Assembly: GCA_947497945.1 (NCBI GenBank)
Contig: CANMIP010000025.1
Coordinates: forward strand, 1 to 64,000
Origin: an uncultured Tropicimonas sp.
GTDB lineage: Bacteria > Pseudomonadota > Alphaproteobacteria > Rhodobacterales > Rhodobacteraceae
Reading direction: 5' to 3'
DNA: 64,000 bases
Each line of letters opens with the position of its first letter. Position 1 is the first letter of the stretch. The notes under the pieces were generated by a model, which was not told where the DNA came from, did not search any database, and saw only the letters and a list, made by a program, of their open reading frames with translations. Both the position numbers and the translations under genes were made by a program. This document shows positions 28,909 to 38,440 of this stretch, piece after piece.

Positions 28909-29249
28909 AGCAAGAGTTTGCCCTCCGGCGAGGGACGGGACAAGACTCTCTTCGGAAGGAAAGGCCTTTGCCGGCGCATGTCACTGTCCGACATGGAAGC
29001 CGTGCCCACCGGCGCACCGCTCCAAAGGCTTATACTGGTTCAACTCCGACTTTTCGACCGCTTCTGAGGCCGGCACGGAATAAAGCTTGGCTCCAACGCC
29101 CCCCCGCGCTAAGACAGCGCCATGAACCGTCGCAGCATCATTATCTGCATCTGCATTACCTGCTGACATCGTCAGGCGGGCCGGTTCCTTCATTCCCTTT
29201 CCAGATCGAAGTTGCTAGACCCGCCGCGCGCGCAACGCGAGGAGTGATC
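28909..29249. other. Gap between the MmcQ-like gene and cysS
   Basis: 341 bp between divergent genes. I see no supported gene or RNA. A TATACT hexamer at 29031-29036 could be a -10 element for cysS, but no convincing -35 element lies at the right distance. Confidence 0.4.
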
Positions 29250-30653
29250 ATGGCCGAGATAAGGCTCTGGAATACAAGGACCCGCAGCAAGCAAGTGCTG
29301 CAGCCGATCGACCCCGACAATGTGCGGATGTATGTCTGCGGGCCGACCGTCTATGACCGGGCGCATATGGGCAATGCCCGCCCCGTGATCGTCTTCGACG
29401 TGCTCTACCGGCTGTTGCGTCATACCTACGGCGCCGATCACGTGACCTATGTGCGGAATTTCACCGACGTCGACGACAAGATCAACAAGCGGTCCCAGGA
29501 GAGCGGCCGTCCGATTTCGGAGATCACCGAGGAGACCATCCGCTGGTATCACGAGGATATGGGTGCGCTTGGCGTGATGGTGCCGAACCACGAGCCACGC
29601 GCAACCGCCTATATCGCCGAGATGATCGCCATGATCGAGGGGTTGATCGCGGACGGGTACGCTTATGCCGCCGACGGGCATGTGCTCTTCGCGGTCGAGA
29701 AATACGATGACTATGGCAAGCTCTCGGGCCGTTCCATCGACGACATGATCGCCGGTGCGCGGGTCGAAGTCGCGCCCTACAAGCGCAACCCGATGGATTT
29801 CGTGCTCTGGAAACCGTCCTCCGAGGATCTGCCCGGCTGGGACAGCCCTTGGGGGCGCGGCCGGCCCGGCTGGCATATCGAATGCTCGGCCATGTCGCTC
29901 GCGCTTCTGGGCGAGAACTTCGACATCCATGGCGGCGGCAATGACCTGATGTTCCCGCATCATGAGAACGAGATCGCGCAGAGCCGTTGCGCCCATCCGG
30001 GCAGCGACTTTGCCCGGATCTGGATGCATAACGAGATGCTGCAGGTCGAGGGCAAGAAAATGTCCAAGTCGCTGGGGAATTTCTTCACCGTGCATGACGT
30101 GCTGGGACAGGGAATTCCGGGCGAGGTGATCCGGTTTGTCTACCTGCAGACGCATTACGGCAAGCCGATGGACTGGACGGCGGAGAAGGCGCGGGCCGCG
30201 CAGGCGACGTTGCGCAAGTGGAGGGGGCTCGTCTCGGGCATTGAGCCCTCCACGAGCCCCGCGCCCGAGGTGATCGCGGCGCTCAGTGACGACCTGAACA
30301 CATCGGGCGCGATTGCCGCGCTGCACAAGCTGGCCGGTGCGGGCGATCTCGCCGGGCTAAAGGCGTCGGCGCAGCTCATGGGGCTGTTGCTCGACGAGAT
30401 GGGCGATTGGGTGGCGCCACGCTTCGTTGATTCTGGCGGACTGCAGGTAGGCGTAAACGCGGAGATCGCCAGCAGAATTGACGATCTCGTCGAGGCCCGC
30501 ACTAAAGCGAAGGCGGAGAGGGATTTCACAGAAGCCGACCGAATTCGCGATGGATTGTCCGCAGCTGGGATCATCTTAAAAGACGGAAAAGAAGGCACGG
30601 CTTGGGAGTTTGGTGAGTCCGTCGATCTCCAGAAGCTGGAAGATCTCCTGTGA
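29250..30653 (+). CDS. cysS: Cysteinyl-tRNA synthetase
   Basis: 467 residues. Zinc ligand Cys30 sits in [10 protein letters not shown] and the HIGH-type motif is HMGN at 39-42. The second signature is [13 protein letters not shown], and the [11 protein letters not shown] and [18 protein letters not shown] segments are standard. The ATG at 29250 follows an AGGAG site directly; a longer in-frame start at 28968 would add ~90 residues not found in the family. It is followed by cimA on the same strand after a 160-bp gap that holds a large palindrome. Confidence 0.97.
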   Translation: MAEIRLWNTRTRSKQVLQPIDPDNVRMYVCGPTVYDRAHMGNARPVIVFDVLYRLLRHTYGADHVTYVRNFTDVDDKINKRSQESGRPISEITEETIRWYHEDMGALGVMVPNHEPRATAYIAEMIAMIEGLIADGYAYAADGHVLFAVEKYDDYGKLSGRSIDDMIAGARVEVAPYKRNPMDFVLWKPSSEDLPGWDSPWGRGRPGWHIECSAMSLALLGENFDIHGGGNDLMFPHHENEIAQSRCAHPGSDFARIWMHNEMLQVEGKKMSKSLGNFFTVHDVLGQGIPGEVIRFVYLQTHYGKPMDWTAEKARAAQATLRKWRGLVSGIEPSTSPAPEVIAALSDDLNTSGAIAALHKLAGAGDLAGLKASAQLMGLLLDEMGDWVAPRFVDSGGLQVGVNAEIASRIDDLVEARTKAKAERDFTEADRIRDGLSAAGIILKDGKEGTAWEFGESVDLQKLEDLL

Positions 30654-30690
30654 CCGCCCGCAAAACCACCGCCCGGGGCGCTTGCGTCCC

Positions 30691-30757
30691 GGGCAGCGCC
30701 CGAACCGCCCCCCCGGGGCGGGCGCTTCTCGCCCACCCCGCGGTTCGGGCACTGCCC
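30691..30757. repeat. Large cruciform-type palindrome between cysS and cimA
   Basis: GGGCAGCGCCCGAACCGC (30691-30708) and GCGGTTCGGGCACTGCCC (30740-30757) are inverted copies with 17 of 18 matches. The 31-nt centre carries its own GGGCG/CGCCC stem. A separate short CCCGGG/CCCGGG pairing lies just upstream. The element may act as a terminator for cysS or an attenuator before cimA, though no T tract follows it. Confidence 0.65.
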
Positions 30758-30813
30758 TCCGTTCGGTGTGTGGCTTGGGACAATGACGAATTTCAGAAAG
30801 GAAGGGGTGCGGC

Positions 30814-32445
30814 ATGAGCAAGGAACGGCTCTACCTGTTCGATACGACCCTGCGGGATGGACAACAGACGCAGGGGGTACAGTTCAGCCTTGAGGACAAG
30901 CACCAGATTGCGCGGATGCTGGACGAGCTCGGAATCGACTATGTCGAAGGCGGCTGGCCCGGCGCCAACCCGACCGACAGCGACTTCTTCGAAGCCGCGC
31001 CGGAGCTGAAGAACGCGACCTTCCTTGCCTTTGGCATGACCAAGCGGGTTGGCCGTTCGGCGGCCAATGACGAGGTGCTTGCGGGCGTGGTGAATGCCAA
31101 TACACCGGCGGTCTGTCTTGTCGGCAAGAGTTATGATTTCCACGTGACCAAGGCGTTGGGCGTCGAGCTGGAGGAGAATATCGCGGCGATCGCCGACTCG
31201 ATCTCCTATCTCGTCGGGCTCGGGCGTGAGGCGATGTTCGACGCGGAGCATTTCTTCGACGGCTACAAGGCCAATCCCGAATACGCGCTGGCGAGCCTGC
31301 ATGCCGCGCTGGAGGCCGGCGCGCGTTGGGTCGTGCTGTGCGACACCAATGGCGGCACGCTGCCGAGCGAGATCGGCGAGATCACCCGGGCGGTGATCGC
31401 AAGCGGCATTCCCGGGGACAAGCTCGGCATCCACACCCATAACGACACCGAAAACGCCGTCGCCGGCACGCTGGCCGCCGTCGAGGCGGGCGCGCGGCAG
31501 GTCCAGGGCACTCTGAACGGCCTCGGCGAGCGCTGCGGCAATGCCAACCTCGTCTCGCTGATCCCCACCCTGCTGCTCAAGGAGCCCTATGCGAGCACGC
31601 TGGAGACCGGGGTCACTCCGGACGGGCTGGAGAGCCTGACGCGGGCGAGCCGGTTGATGGACGACATCCTGAACCGGGTGCCGCAGCGCAGTGCGGCTTA
31701 TGTCGGCGCCTCGGCCTTCGCACACAAGGCCGGGCTGCATGCGAGCGCCATGCTCAAGGATCCGTCCACCTATGAGCATGTCGACCCGTCGGTGGTCGGC
31801 AATGAGCGGATCATCCCGATGTCCAACCAGGCCGGGCAGTCGAACCTGCGCAAGCGGCTCTCGGATGCCGGGCTGAGCGTCGAGAAGGGCGATCCGGCGC
31901 TGGCGCGGATTCTTGATCTCGTCAAGGCGCGCGAGGCGGCGGGCTATACCTATGACACCGCGCAGGCGAGTTTCGAGCTGCTGGCGCGGCGCGAACTGGG
32001 CCTCTTGCCGAGCTATTTCAAGATCGACCGCTACCGGGTCACGGTGGAGCGGCGCAAGAACCGGTTGGGGGAGACGATCACGCTCTCCGAGGCTGTTGTC
32101 GTGCTCTTCATCGATGGCGAGAAGCGGCTCTCGGTGTCGGAATCGCTCGATCCGGACGGCTCGGATCGTGGCCCCGTGAACGCGCTCAGTCGGGCGCTGG
32201 CCAAGGATCTCGGGCCGCTCCAGCCCTTCATTGCCGATATGAAGCTGGTCGATTTCAAGGTGCGGATCACCAATGGTGGCACCGAGGCGGTCACCCGGGT
32301 TATTATCGACAGCGAGGATGCCGATGGGCGGCGCTGGTCGACGGTGGGTGTGTCGCCCAACATAGTCGATGCCTCCTTCGAAGCTCTGCTGGAGGCGATC
32401 CAGTGGAAGCTGCTGCGCGACGGAGCACCCGCCGAAACGAAGTAA
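30814..32445 (+). CDS. cimA: (R)-citramalate synthase
   Basis: 543 residues, alpha-isopropylmalate/homocitrate synthase superfamily. It condenses pyruvate and acetyl-CoA to citramalate, the threonine-independent route to 2-oxobutyrate for isoleucine. The catalytic start LYLFDTTLRDGQQTQGVQFS, the metal-binding HTHNDTENAVAGTLAAVEAG and the GERCGNANL motif are present, with a C-terminal LeuA-type regulatory domain. FDTTLRDGQQTQGV and the total length match CimA better than LeuA. Confidence 0.9.
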   Translation: MSKERLYLFDTTLRDGQQTQGVQFSLEDKHQIARMLDELGIDYVEGGWPGANPTDSDFFEAAPELKNATFLAFGMTKRVGRSAANDEVLAGVVNANTPAVCLVGKSYDFHVTKALGVELEENIAAIADSISYLVGLGREAMFDAEHFFDGYKANPEYALASLHAALEAGARWVVLCDTNGGTLPSEIGEITRAVIASGIPGDKLGIHTHNDTENAVAGTLAAVEAGARQVQGTLNGLGERCGNANLVSLIPTLLLKEPYASTLETGVTPDGLESLTRASRLMDDILNRVPQRSAAYVGASAFAHKAGLHASAMLKDPSTYEHVDPSVVGNERIIPMSNQAGQSNLRKRLSDAGLSVEKGDPALARILDLVKAREAAGYTYDTAQASFELLARRELGLLPSYFKIDRYRVTVERRKNRLGETITLSEAVVVLFIDGEKRLSVSESLDPDGSDRGPVNALSRALAKDLGPLQPFIADMKLVDFKVRITNGGTEAVTRVIIDSEDADGRRWSTVGVSPNIVDASFEALLEAIQWKLLRDGAPAETK

Positions 32446-32460
32446 AGTGGAGGGATTACA

Positions 32461-33180
32461 ATGGATTTCAGCGCGTTCTTCACCTTGCACAAGGACCTGC
32501 CCCGGGAGGGGCCGGGCACGCCGGAGGACGTGGCTTGGGCGGTGAACCTTGCCGGAACCCATGGGCGTGCAAGGGTCTGCGACGCGGGCTGCGGCCCGGG
32601 CGCGGACACGGAAACCCTGGCCGAGTTGCTGCCCGAGGCCTGGATCGACGCGCTGGACCTGCATCCCCAATTCGCGGAAGCCGCGGCGGCGCGGGTGGCG
32701 CGGTTCGGGCCACGGGTGAAGGCCTGGGCGGGGTCGATGGCGGAGCTGACCGGTCCCTATGACCTGATCTGGTGTGCCGGGGCGCTCTATTTCCTTGGCG
32801 TGACCGAGGGACTGACGGCCTGGCGGCCGGCGCTGACACAGGCCGGGAAGATTGCCTTTTCCGAGCCGGTCCTGCTGGGCCCGGACGAGCCGCAGGCGGT
32901 TCGGGATTTCTGGGAGGACTATCCGCAGATCACGGAACTGGCCGGGATCGAAGCGCGCGTTGCGGCGGCGGGATACCGGATCCTCGGCACGCGCGAGATC
33001 GTCGGAGCGCCCTGGGAGGCCTATTACACGCCAATGAAGGCGCGGATTGCCGAGCTGCGCGCGGAGGGTGTGTCGGACGCAGTCGAGGCCGCGCTTGTCG
33101 AGGGCGAGGTGGAGATCGCCAATTGGCGCGCGGCGACAGATCGGGTGGCCTATCTGCTGGTCGTGGCGGAGTCCGCATGA
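32461..33180 (+). CDS. Class I SAM-dependent methyltransferase
   Basis: 239 residues. The SAM-binding motif I is RVCDAGCGPGADTETLAE (about residues 38-55), with acidic motif II at DALDLHPQFAEAA and motif IV LIWCAGALYFLG. The C-terminal half carries extra helices. It starts 15 bp after cimA and its stop overlaps the next gene (ATGA), so the three genes look cotranscribed. The substrate is unknown. Confidence 0.8.
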   Translation: MDFSAFFTLHKDLPREGPGTPEDVAWAVNLAGTHGRARVCDAGCGPGADTETLAELLPEAWIDALDLHPQFAEAAAARVARFGPRVKAWAGSMAELTGPYDLIWCAGALYFLGVTEGLTAWRPALTQAGKIAFSEPVLLGPDEPQAVRDFWEDYPQITELAGIEARVAAAGYRILGTREIVGAPWEAYYTPMKARIAELRAEGVSDAVEAALVEGEVEIANWRAATDRVAYLLVVAESA

Positions 33181-33947
33181 GCATTGCCGATTGCGCAGCA
33201 CTGGTCGAGCGCGGGGATCCGGATCGGTTTCGCGCTGCCATGACGGCCCCTGTCGCGGCGCGGGAGGTGCTGTTTCCGCTCTATGCCTTCAATGTCGAAG
33301 TCACGCGCGCGCCCTGGGCAAGCCAGGAGCCGATGATCTGCGAGATGCGGCTGCAATGGTGGACCGACCTGCTCGGCGAGATCGCCGACGGGGCGGCCAT
33401 TCGGGCCCATGAAGTGGCGACGCCACTGGCCGGGCTGGTGCGGGAGAACGGTCTGGACGTGGCGCCCCTGCAGGCGCTGGTTCAGGCCCGGAGATGGGAT
33501 ATCTATCGCGCACCCTTCGAGAGTCTCGACGCCTTTGACGCCTATCTGGACGCGAGCGCCGCGGGGCTGATGTGGGCCACCGCGCAGGCACTCGGAGCGC
33601 CGGCGGAGACGGAAAGGACCGTGCGCGATATCGGCTGGTCCGGAGGGCTCGCGGCTCTGTTGCGGGCGGTTCCCGCCCTGGAGGCGCGTGGTCGGCACCC
33701 GCTTCACGACGGTCGTCCGGAGGCTGTCGCCGCGCTGGCCCGGCGCGGGCTGGAACGCTTGTCCGCCGCGCGACAGGTGGGGCTTCCGAAAACCGCCTTG
33801 CCGGCCCTGCGGGCGGCCTGGCGCGCAGAGGCCAGCCTGACCCGCGCGGCGGCAGCACCGCATCGGGTCGCGGATGGCCAGCTGGAGGAAGGCCCGTTGC
33901 GGCAACGGGCGAGCCTCTACCGGCGCGCCTTGTCCCGCGGTTGGTAG
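33177..33947 (+). CDS. Squalene/phytoene synthase family protein, NDUFAF6-like
   Basis: 256 residues from the ATG at 33177, overlapping the methyltransferase stop by 4 nt. The sequence FPLYAFNVEVTRAPW and EMRLQWWTDLLGEI place it in the squalene/phytoene synthase fold. The paired aspartate-rich metal-binding motifs of true synthases are not evident; the helix expected to carry the first one reads EMRLQWWTDLL. That pattern resembles the complex I assembly factor NDUFAF6 group, which is common in Alphaproteobacteria, so a respiratory assembly role is more likely than terpenoid synthesis. Confidence 0.75.
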   Translation: MSIADCAALVERGDPDRFRAAMTAPVAAREVLFPLYAFNVEVTRAPWASQEPMICEMRLQWWTDLLGEIADGAAIRAHEVATPLAGLVRENGLDVAPLQALVQARRWDIYRAPFESLDAFDAYLDASAAGLMWATAQALGAPAETERTVRDIGWSGGLAALLRAVPALEARGRHPLHDGRPEAVAALARRGLERLSAARQVGLPKTALPALRAAWRAEASLTRAAAAPHRVADGQLEEGPLRQRASLYRRALSRGW

Positions 33948-34143
33948 CGTTCGGCGCAGAGTGACGGCAACCGCGCCTGCCGCGACGGGACGAAAGAAAT
34001 CTTCGAGCAAGGGGCGGTTCGGTATCATCGACGCAAATCTGCCGCCGCGCCCAGTCCGGAGACTTCTTCCTTCACGGCGCGGCCCAATGGCGTTTGCCAA
34101 GGGCCCCGCAAGCAGCAATTGCCGCGCGCCGACAGAGTGTCCC

Positions 34144-35334
34144 TCAGACCAGCGTCAGACAGATGCCGCCAATCGCACCGACAAGCACCACGCTCCAGGA
34201 GGGCAGTTTCCAGCTCACAAGCAGGACGAAACAGGCCAGCGCCAGCGCGAACCCGGCCATGTCCTGCACCCCGGCGGTGAAGACCGGGTCATAGAGCGTC
34301 GCGCCGAGGATGCCGACAACGGCGGCATTGGCGCCTTGCATCGCCGATTGCGCGCGCGGCTGGCGACGGAACCTGTCCCAGAAAGGTAGCGCGCCCAGCA
34401 AGAGAAGGAAGCCGGGCAGGAAGACTGCCAGCAGCGCAATCACCGCACCGCCCAGCCCGCTGGCGACGGCGCCGAGATAGGCGGCGAAGGTGAAGAGCGG
34501 CCCCGGGACCGCCTGCGCCGCGCCGTAGCCGGCAAGAAAGGCATCGGCCCCGACCCGCCCGCCCTGAACCATTTCCGCCTCCAGCAGGGGCAGCACGACA
34601 TGCCCGCCCCCGAAGACCAGCGCGCCGGCGCGGTAGAAACTGTCGAACAGCGCAGCGACCGGACCCAACCCGGCCAGCAGCGGTAGCGCGGCGAAAAGCG
34701 CGAGGAACATGGCGAGGCAGGCCCCCCCCGCGCGCGGCGTGATCGGAACCGGCAGGCTCGCGTCGAGATCCGAGGCGGCGCCGCGCCCGAGCGCGAGACC
34801 GGCCAGCCCGCCCGCGAGGATTGCGCCGACCATCGCCACGGGCCCCGGCAGGGCTGCCAGCAGCGCGACCGCCAGCACGGCGATACCGGCGCGTTCGCGA
34901 TCCGGACAGAGGCTCCGGGCCATGCCGAGCACCGCTTGTGCCACGATGGCGACGGCAACGAGCTTCAAGCCGGAGATTGCCCCCTGCCCCACCGGTCCGT
35001 CCAGCGCCGCCGCGCCGGCGGCGAAAGCGATGAGCAGCAAGGCTGATGGCAGCGTGAAAGCCGCAAAGGCCGCCGCAGCGCCCCAAGGACCGGCCCGCAT
35101 CAGGCCGATGGCAAAGCCGACCTGGCTTGACGCCGGGCCCGGCAGGAACTGGCAGAGCGCCACGAGATCGGCATAGGCCCCATCCGAGAGCCAGCCGCGC
35201 CGGGTCACGAACTCATCGCGGAAATAGCCCAGATGCGCGATCGGTCCGCCAAAGGAGGTCAGGCCGAGCTTGAGGAAGGCGGCGAAAACCTCGCCGGGGC
35301 GGCCTTCCGTGGTCTTGGGCAGGGCATCGGTCAT
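34144..35334 (-). CDS. chrA: Chromate efflux transporter
   Basis: 396 residues, long-chain ChrA family with two homologous membrane domains. The first has FGGPIAHLGYFRDEFVTRRGWL and LCQFLPGPASSQVGFAIG; the second has FGGGHVVLPLLEAEMVQGG and GYGAAQAVPGPLFTFAAYLG. These FGGP/PGP motifs are the family marks. It exports chromate across the inner membrane in characterised members. It stands alone, and no chrB regulator is seen. Confidence 0.9.
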   Translation of the reverse strand: MTDALPKTTEGRPGEVFAAFLKLGLTSFGGPIAHLGYFRDEFVTRRGWLSDGAYADLVALCQFLPGPASSQVGFAIGLMRAGPWGAAAAFAAFTLPSALLLIAFAAGAAALDGPVGQGAISGLKLVAVAIVAQAVLGMARSLCPDRERAGIAVLAVALLAALPGPVAMVGAILAGGLAGLALGRGAASDLDASLPVPITPRAGGACLAMFLALFAALPLLAGLGPVAALFDSFYRAGALVFGGGHVVLPLLEAEMVQGGRVGADAFLAGYGAAQAVPGPLFTFAAYLGAVASGLGGAVIALLAVFLPGFLLLLGALPFWDRFRRQPRAQSAMQGANAAVVGILGATLYDPVFTAGVQDMAGFALALACFVLLVSWKLPSWSVVLVGAIGGICLTLV

Positions 35335-35405
35335 TCTCGGTAGATCCGGCTTGTTCGCGGCGTCTTATGCGGGGCCAATCTTGCAGCCTTGCGACAGATC
35401 ACAGC

Positions 35406-35441
35406 AAAACGGGCGCGCAGGAAAGCCCGCGCGCCCGTTTT
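35406..35441 (-). terminator. Terminator after eda
   Basis: AAAACGGGCGCGC (35406-35418) and GCGCGCCCGTTTT (35429-35441) form a 13-bp perfect stem with a 10-nt loop; the A/T ends give a T tract on both strands. It lies 22 nt downstream of the eda stop. Confidence 0.85.
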
Positions 35442-35462
35442 GTTTCATTTCGTCCGTCTGGC

Positions 35463-36104
35463 TCAGGCGCCGAGCTTCGCGGCCTCGGCGGCAAGCGCCG
35501 TGATCGCGTCCCAGTCGCCGGCCTCGACGAGGTCCTTCGGCGCAACCCAGGAGCCGCCGACGCAGAGCGTGTTGGACAGCGCCAGATAAGTCGCCGCGTT
35601 GGAGGGCGAGACGCCGCCCGTCGGGCAGAACTTGATCTGCGGCAGGGGCGCGCCGATCCCCTTCAGCGCCGGCGCGCCACCGGCGGCCTCGGCGGGGAAG
35701 AATTTCTGCACCGTGTAGCCGCGCTCCAGCAGGCGCATCGCTTCCGACGCGGTGGCGGCACCCGGCAGCAGCGGCAGGTCCGCCTCTTCGCACGCATCCA
35801 GCAGGCGGTCCGTCGCGCCGGGGGAGACGCCGAATTTCGCGCCCGCGTCCTTGGCGGCGGCAACATCTGCAGGCGTCAGCAACGTGCCCGCGCCGACCAC
35901 GCCGCCCTCGACCTTGGCCATCTCGCGGATCGCGTCCAGAGCGGCCGGGGTGCGCAGGGTGATTTCCAGCGCCGGCAGACCGCCCGCGACCAGCGCTTCG
36001 GCCAGCGGCCGGGCCTTGCTGGCATCGTCGATCACCAGCACCGGCACAACCGGCGCCAGGCGGCAGATTTCAGCGGATTTGACAGAGGCTTCCTGAGGGG
36101 TCAT
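35463..36104 (-). CDS. eda: 2-dehydro-3-deoxy-6-phosphogluconate aldolase
   Basis: 213 residues from the ATG at 36104, preceded by AAAGGA. The enzyme splits KDPG to pyruvate and glyceraldehyde 3-phosphate, the last step of the Entner-Doudoroff pathway. The Schiff-base lysine lies in [14 protein letters not shown], with the catalytic Glu in [13 protein letters not shown] and the phosphate loop [12 protein letters not shown]. It follows edd by 114 bp in the same direction. Confidence 0.96.
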   Translation of the reverse strand: MTPQEASVKSAEICRLAPVVPVLVIDDASKARPLAEALVAGGLPALEITLRTPAALDAIREMAKVEGGVVGAGTLLTPADVAAAKDAGAKFGVSPGATDRLLDACEEADLPLLPGAATASEAMRLLERGYTVQKFFPAEAAGGAPALKGIGAPLPQIKFCPTGGVSPSNAATYLALSNTLCVGGSWVAPKDLVEAGDWDAITALAAEAAKLGA

Positions 36105-36218
36105 CGAATGTCCTTTCGGTGTCCGGCCGGGGAGAGGCCGGGAAATGTCGCGAGCACGGCGCGAGCACAAAGAATGCGCCGGCGCGCGAGGGTCAAGGCT
36201 TTCCTTTGCCGCAGGCGG

Positions 36219-38024
36219 TCAGAGAACCGCGCAGGCGCCCTCGGTCGAGGGGCCAACATTGGCGCGGAAACTGGCGAACAGCTCGCGTCCGATACCTTGG
36301 GCATTGGCAGAGAGATCGGCTTCGACGGGCGCGCGCGTCTCGAAATCCGCTTCCAGCACGTCGAGCGTGCCAGCGACGGCATCCACGCGGAGGAGGTCGC
36401 CATCGCGCAGCCGCGCAAGCGGGCCGCCGGCAGCCGCTTCCGGGCTGACATGGATCGCCGCCGGGACCTTGCCCGAGGCGCCCGACATCCGGCCATCGGT
36501 CACCATCGCCACCTTCAGCCCGCGCTCCTGCAGCACCGCGAGCACCGGCGTCAACGCGTGCAGCTCCGGCATCCCGTTCGCGCCCGGCCCCTGGAAACGA
36601 ACCACGACAACGGTATCCTCGGTGAATTCGCCGGCCCGGAAGGCCGCCTTGACCGAGCCCTGGTCGTGGAAGATCCGCGCCTTGGCCTCGATCACCTGAC
36701 GCTCCGGCGCCACCGCCGAAACCTTCATAACGCCTTGGCCCAGCGAGCCCCTGAGCTGCTTCAGCCCGCCGGTCGGCTGGAACGGCGTGGCGGCCGGACG
36801 CAGGATCTTTTCGTTGAGGCTCTCGCCTGCCCCCTCTTGCCAGACCAGCGTGTCGTCGATCAGCTTCGGCTCGCGGGTATAGAGCCCGAGCCCCTCGCCC
36901 GCCACGGTCCGCGTGTCCGGGTGCAGCAGGCCCGCTTCGAGCAGCTGGCCGATCATGAAGCCAAGCCCGCCTGCGGCGTGGAAATGGTTCACATCCGCAA
37001 GCCCGTTCGGATAGACCTTCGCGAGCAGCGGCACGACCTCGGAGAGATCGGCGAAATCTTCCAGCGCAAGCTGGATCCCCGCTGCCTTGGCCATTGCCGG
37101 CAGATGCAGCACGAGATTGGTCGATCCGCCCGTCGCCATCAGCCCGACCATGCCATTGACGAAGGCCCGCTCGTCGAGGATCTCGCCCGCAGGCGTGAAG
37201 GCGTTGCCGAGCGCGGTGATCTCCAGCGCGCGTTTCACGCCAGCCTCCGTCAGCGCCGCACGCAGCGGCGTGTTCGGGGTCACGAAGCTCGCGCCGGGCA
37301 GGTGCAGCCCCATGAACTCCATCAGCATCTGGTTGGTATTGGCGGTGCCATAGAAGGTGCAGGTCCCGGCAGTGTGATAGGAGGCCATCTCGACCTCCAT
37401 CAGCTTGTCGCGGCCAACTTCCCCTTGCGCGAATTGCTGGCGCACCTTCGCCTTCTCGTCATTCGGGATGCCGCTCGGCATCGGCCCGGCCGGCAGGAAA
37501 ACCGCCGGCAGATGGCCGAAACTCGCCGCCGCCATCACCAGACCGGGAACAATCTTGTCGCAAACACCAAGATAGAGCGAAGTATCGAAACAATTATGGC
37601 TCAGCGCCACGCTGGCCGCCATCGCGATCACGTCGCGCGAGAAGAGGCTGAGTTCCATGCCTGCCTGGCCTTGCGTGACCCCGTCGCACATCGCCGGCAC
37701 GCCGCCAGCCACCTGCGCCGTCGCGCCCGCCGCCCGCGCGACCTCACGGATCTGCGCCGGGTAAGTCTCGAAGGGCTGATGCGCCGAGAGCATGTCGTTA
37801 TAGGCCGTGACGATCCCGATATTAGGCGCGCGCCCCTCGGCCAATGCGCCCTTGTCCTCTCCCATCGCCGCATAGGCATGGGCCTGGTTGCCGCAAGTCA
37901 GATGCGCCCGCGCCGGACCTGCCGCCGCCATTGCCCGCATCCGGTCCAGATACTCTCCCCGGCTGTCGCGGCTGCGTGCGATGATTCGGTCTGTCACCTT
38001 TGCGACATTGGGGTTGAGGCTCAT
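36219..38024 (-). CDS. edd: Phosphogluconate dehydratase
   Basis: 601 residues, IlvD/Edd family Fe-S dehydratase that converts 6-phosphogluconate to KDPG. Cluster cysteines are seen in [13 protein letters not shown] and [20 protein letters not shown] strong AAGGAG precedes the ATG at 38024. With eda it forms the complete Entner-Doudoroff pair. A LacI-type palindrome overlaps its upstream region. Confidence 0.96.
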   Translation of the reverse strand: MSLNPNVAKVTDRIIARSRDSRGEYLDRMRAMAAAGPARAHLTCGNQAHAYAAMGEDKGALAEGRAPNIGIVTAYNDMLSAHQPFETYPAQIREVARAAGATAQVAGGVPAMCDGVTQGQAGMELSLFSRDVIAMAASVALSHNCFDTSLYLGVCDKIVPGLVMAAASFGHLPAVFLPAGPMPSGIPNDEKAKVRQQFAQGEVGRDKLMEVEMASYHTAGTCTFYGTANTNQMLMEFMGLHLPGASFVTPNTPLRAALTEAGVKRALEITALGNAFTPAGEILDERAFVNGMVGLMATGGSTNLVLHLPAMAKAAGIQLALEDFADLSEVVPLLAKVYPNGLADVNHFHAAGGLGFMIGQLLEAGLLHPDTRTVAGEGLGLYTREPKLIDDTLVWQEGAGESLNEKILRPAATPFQPTGGLKQLRGSLGQGVMKVSAVAPERQVIEAKARIFHDQGSVKAAFRAGEFTEDTVVVVRFQGPGANGMPELHALTPVLAVLQERGLKVAMVTDGRMSGASGKVPAAIHVSPEAAAGGPLARLRDGDLLRVDAVAGTLDVLEADFETRAPVEADLSANAQGIGRELFASFRANVGPSTEGACAVL

Positions 38025-38051
38025 GGGACTCGCTCCTTGATTGCTGGGATC

Positions 38052-38080
38052 GGCCTAGCAAGTTAACGCTAACGGGTCAA
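38052..38080 (-). promoter_or_regulatory. Candidate edd promoter with LacI-type operator
   Basis: On the minus strand TTGACC (38080-38075) is followed after 17 bases by TAGGCC (38057-38052), a weak -10. Between them lies GTTAACGCTAAC (38062-38073), an imperfect palindrome of the GTTA..TAAC type bound by many LacI-family sugar regulators. A repressor bound there would block the promoter, so sugar-controlled edd-eda expression is likely. No LacI-family gene is in the window. Confidence 0.5.
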
Positions 38081-38252
38081 TTCGGGCCCTGCTTTTATGC
38101 AGTTGCTCCGCAGGCGGCGTCAATTGAGGCAGAAGGGCTGCCATGTGAATCCTGCAACCCGGAGTTTCCGCTAACATGGCTGGTCGCCCGGCCCTTCCTG
38201 ACTTATCTCGCCCACAGGGAGCAAACGAAAGCACAAACGAGCGGGACGAAAG

Positions 38253-38393
38253 ATGAACGATACAGAACTGAACCTGCACGAAATCCAGGCCGAAGCCTCC
38301 CGTCAGCGCGCAGCCGCCTTTGCCCGCATGGTCGTGGCAACGGGCCGTTTCGTGATGCGCTCCTTCCGTCGCGGCGGCGAACAGGCCGTCTGA
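38253..38393 (+). CDS. Small basic protein, 46 residues
   Basis: An uninterrupted frame from ATG 38253 to TGA 38391-38393, product MNDTELNLHEIQAEASRQRA and then AAFARMVVATGRFVMRSFRR with a short GGEQAV tail. The N-terminal half is predicted helical and acidic, the C-terminal half amphipathic and Arg-rich. Codon use has strong G/C third positions like the neighbours. A GGGA-type ribosome-binding site lies ahead. It sits in the gap between edd (divergent) and the RlmI-like gene. I do not recognise the family; its size and Arg-rich end recall DUF1127-type small proteins, but the diagnostic motif is missing. Confidence 0.55.
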   Translation: MNDTELNLHEIQAEASRQRAAAFARMVVATGRFVMRSFRRGGEQAV

Positions 38394-38440
38394 GCCGCTT
38401 CGCCCTTCCCCTCGCGCCTTCCAGGCGCTAGGTCGGGCGG

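Noticed and set aside
33177-33947. Phytoene or squalene synthase for carotenoids or hopanoids
   Set aside because: The paired aspartate-rich motifs are not evident and no other carotenoid or hopanoid genes are near.
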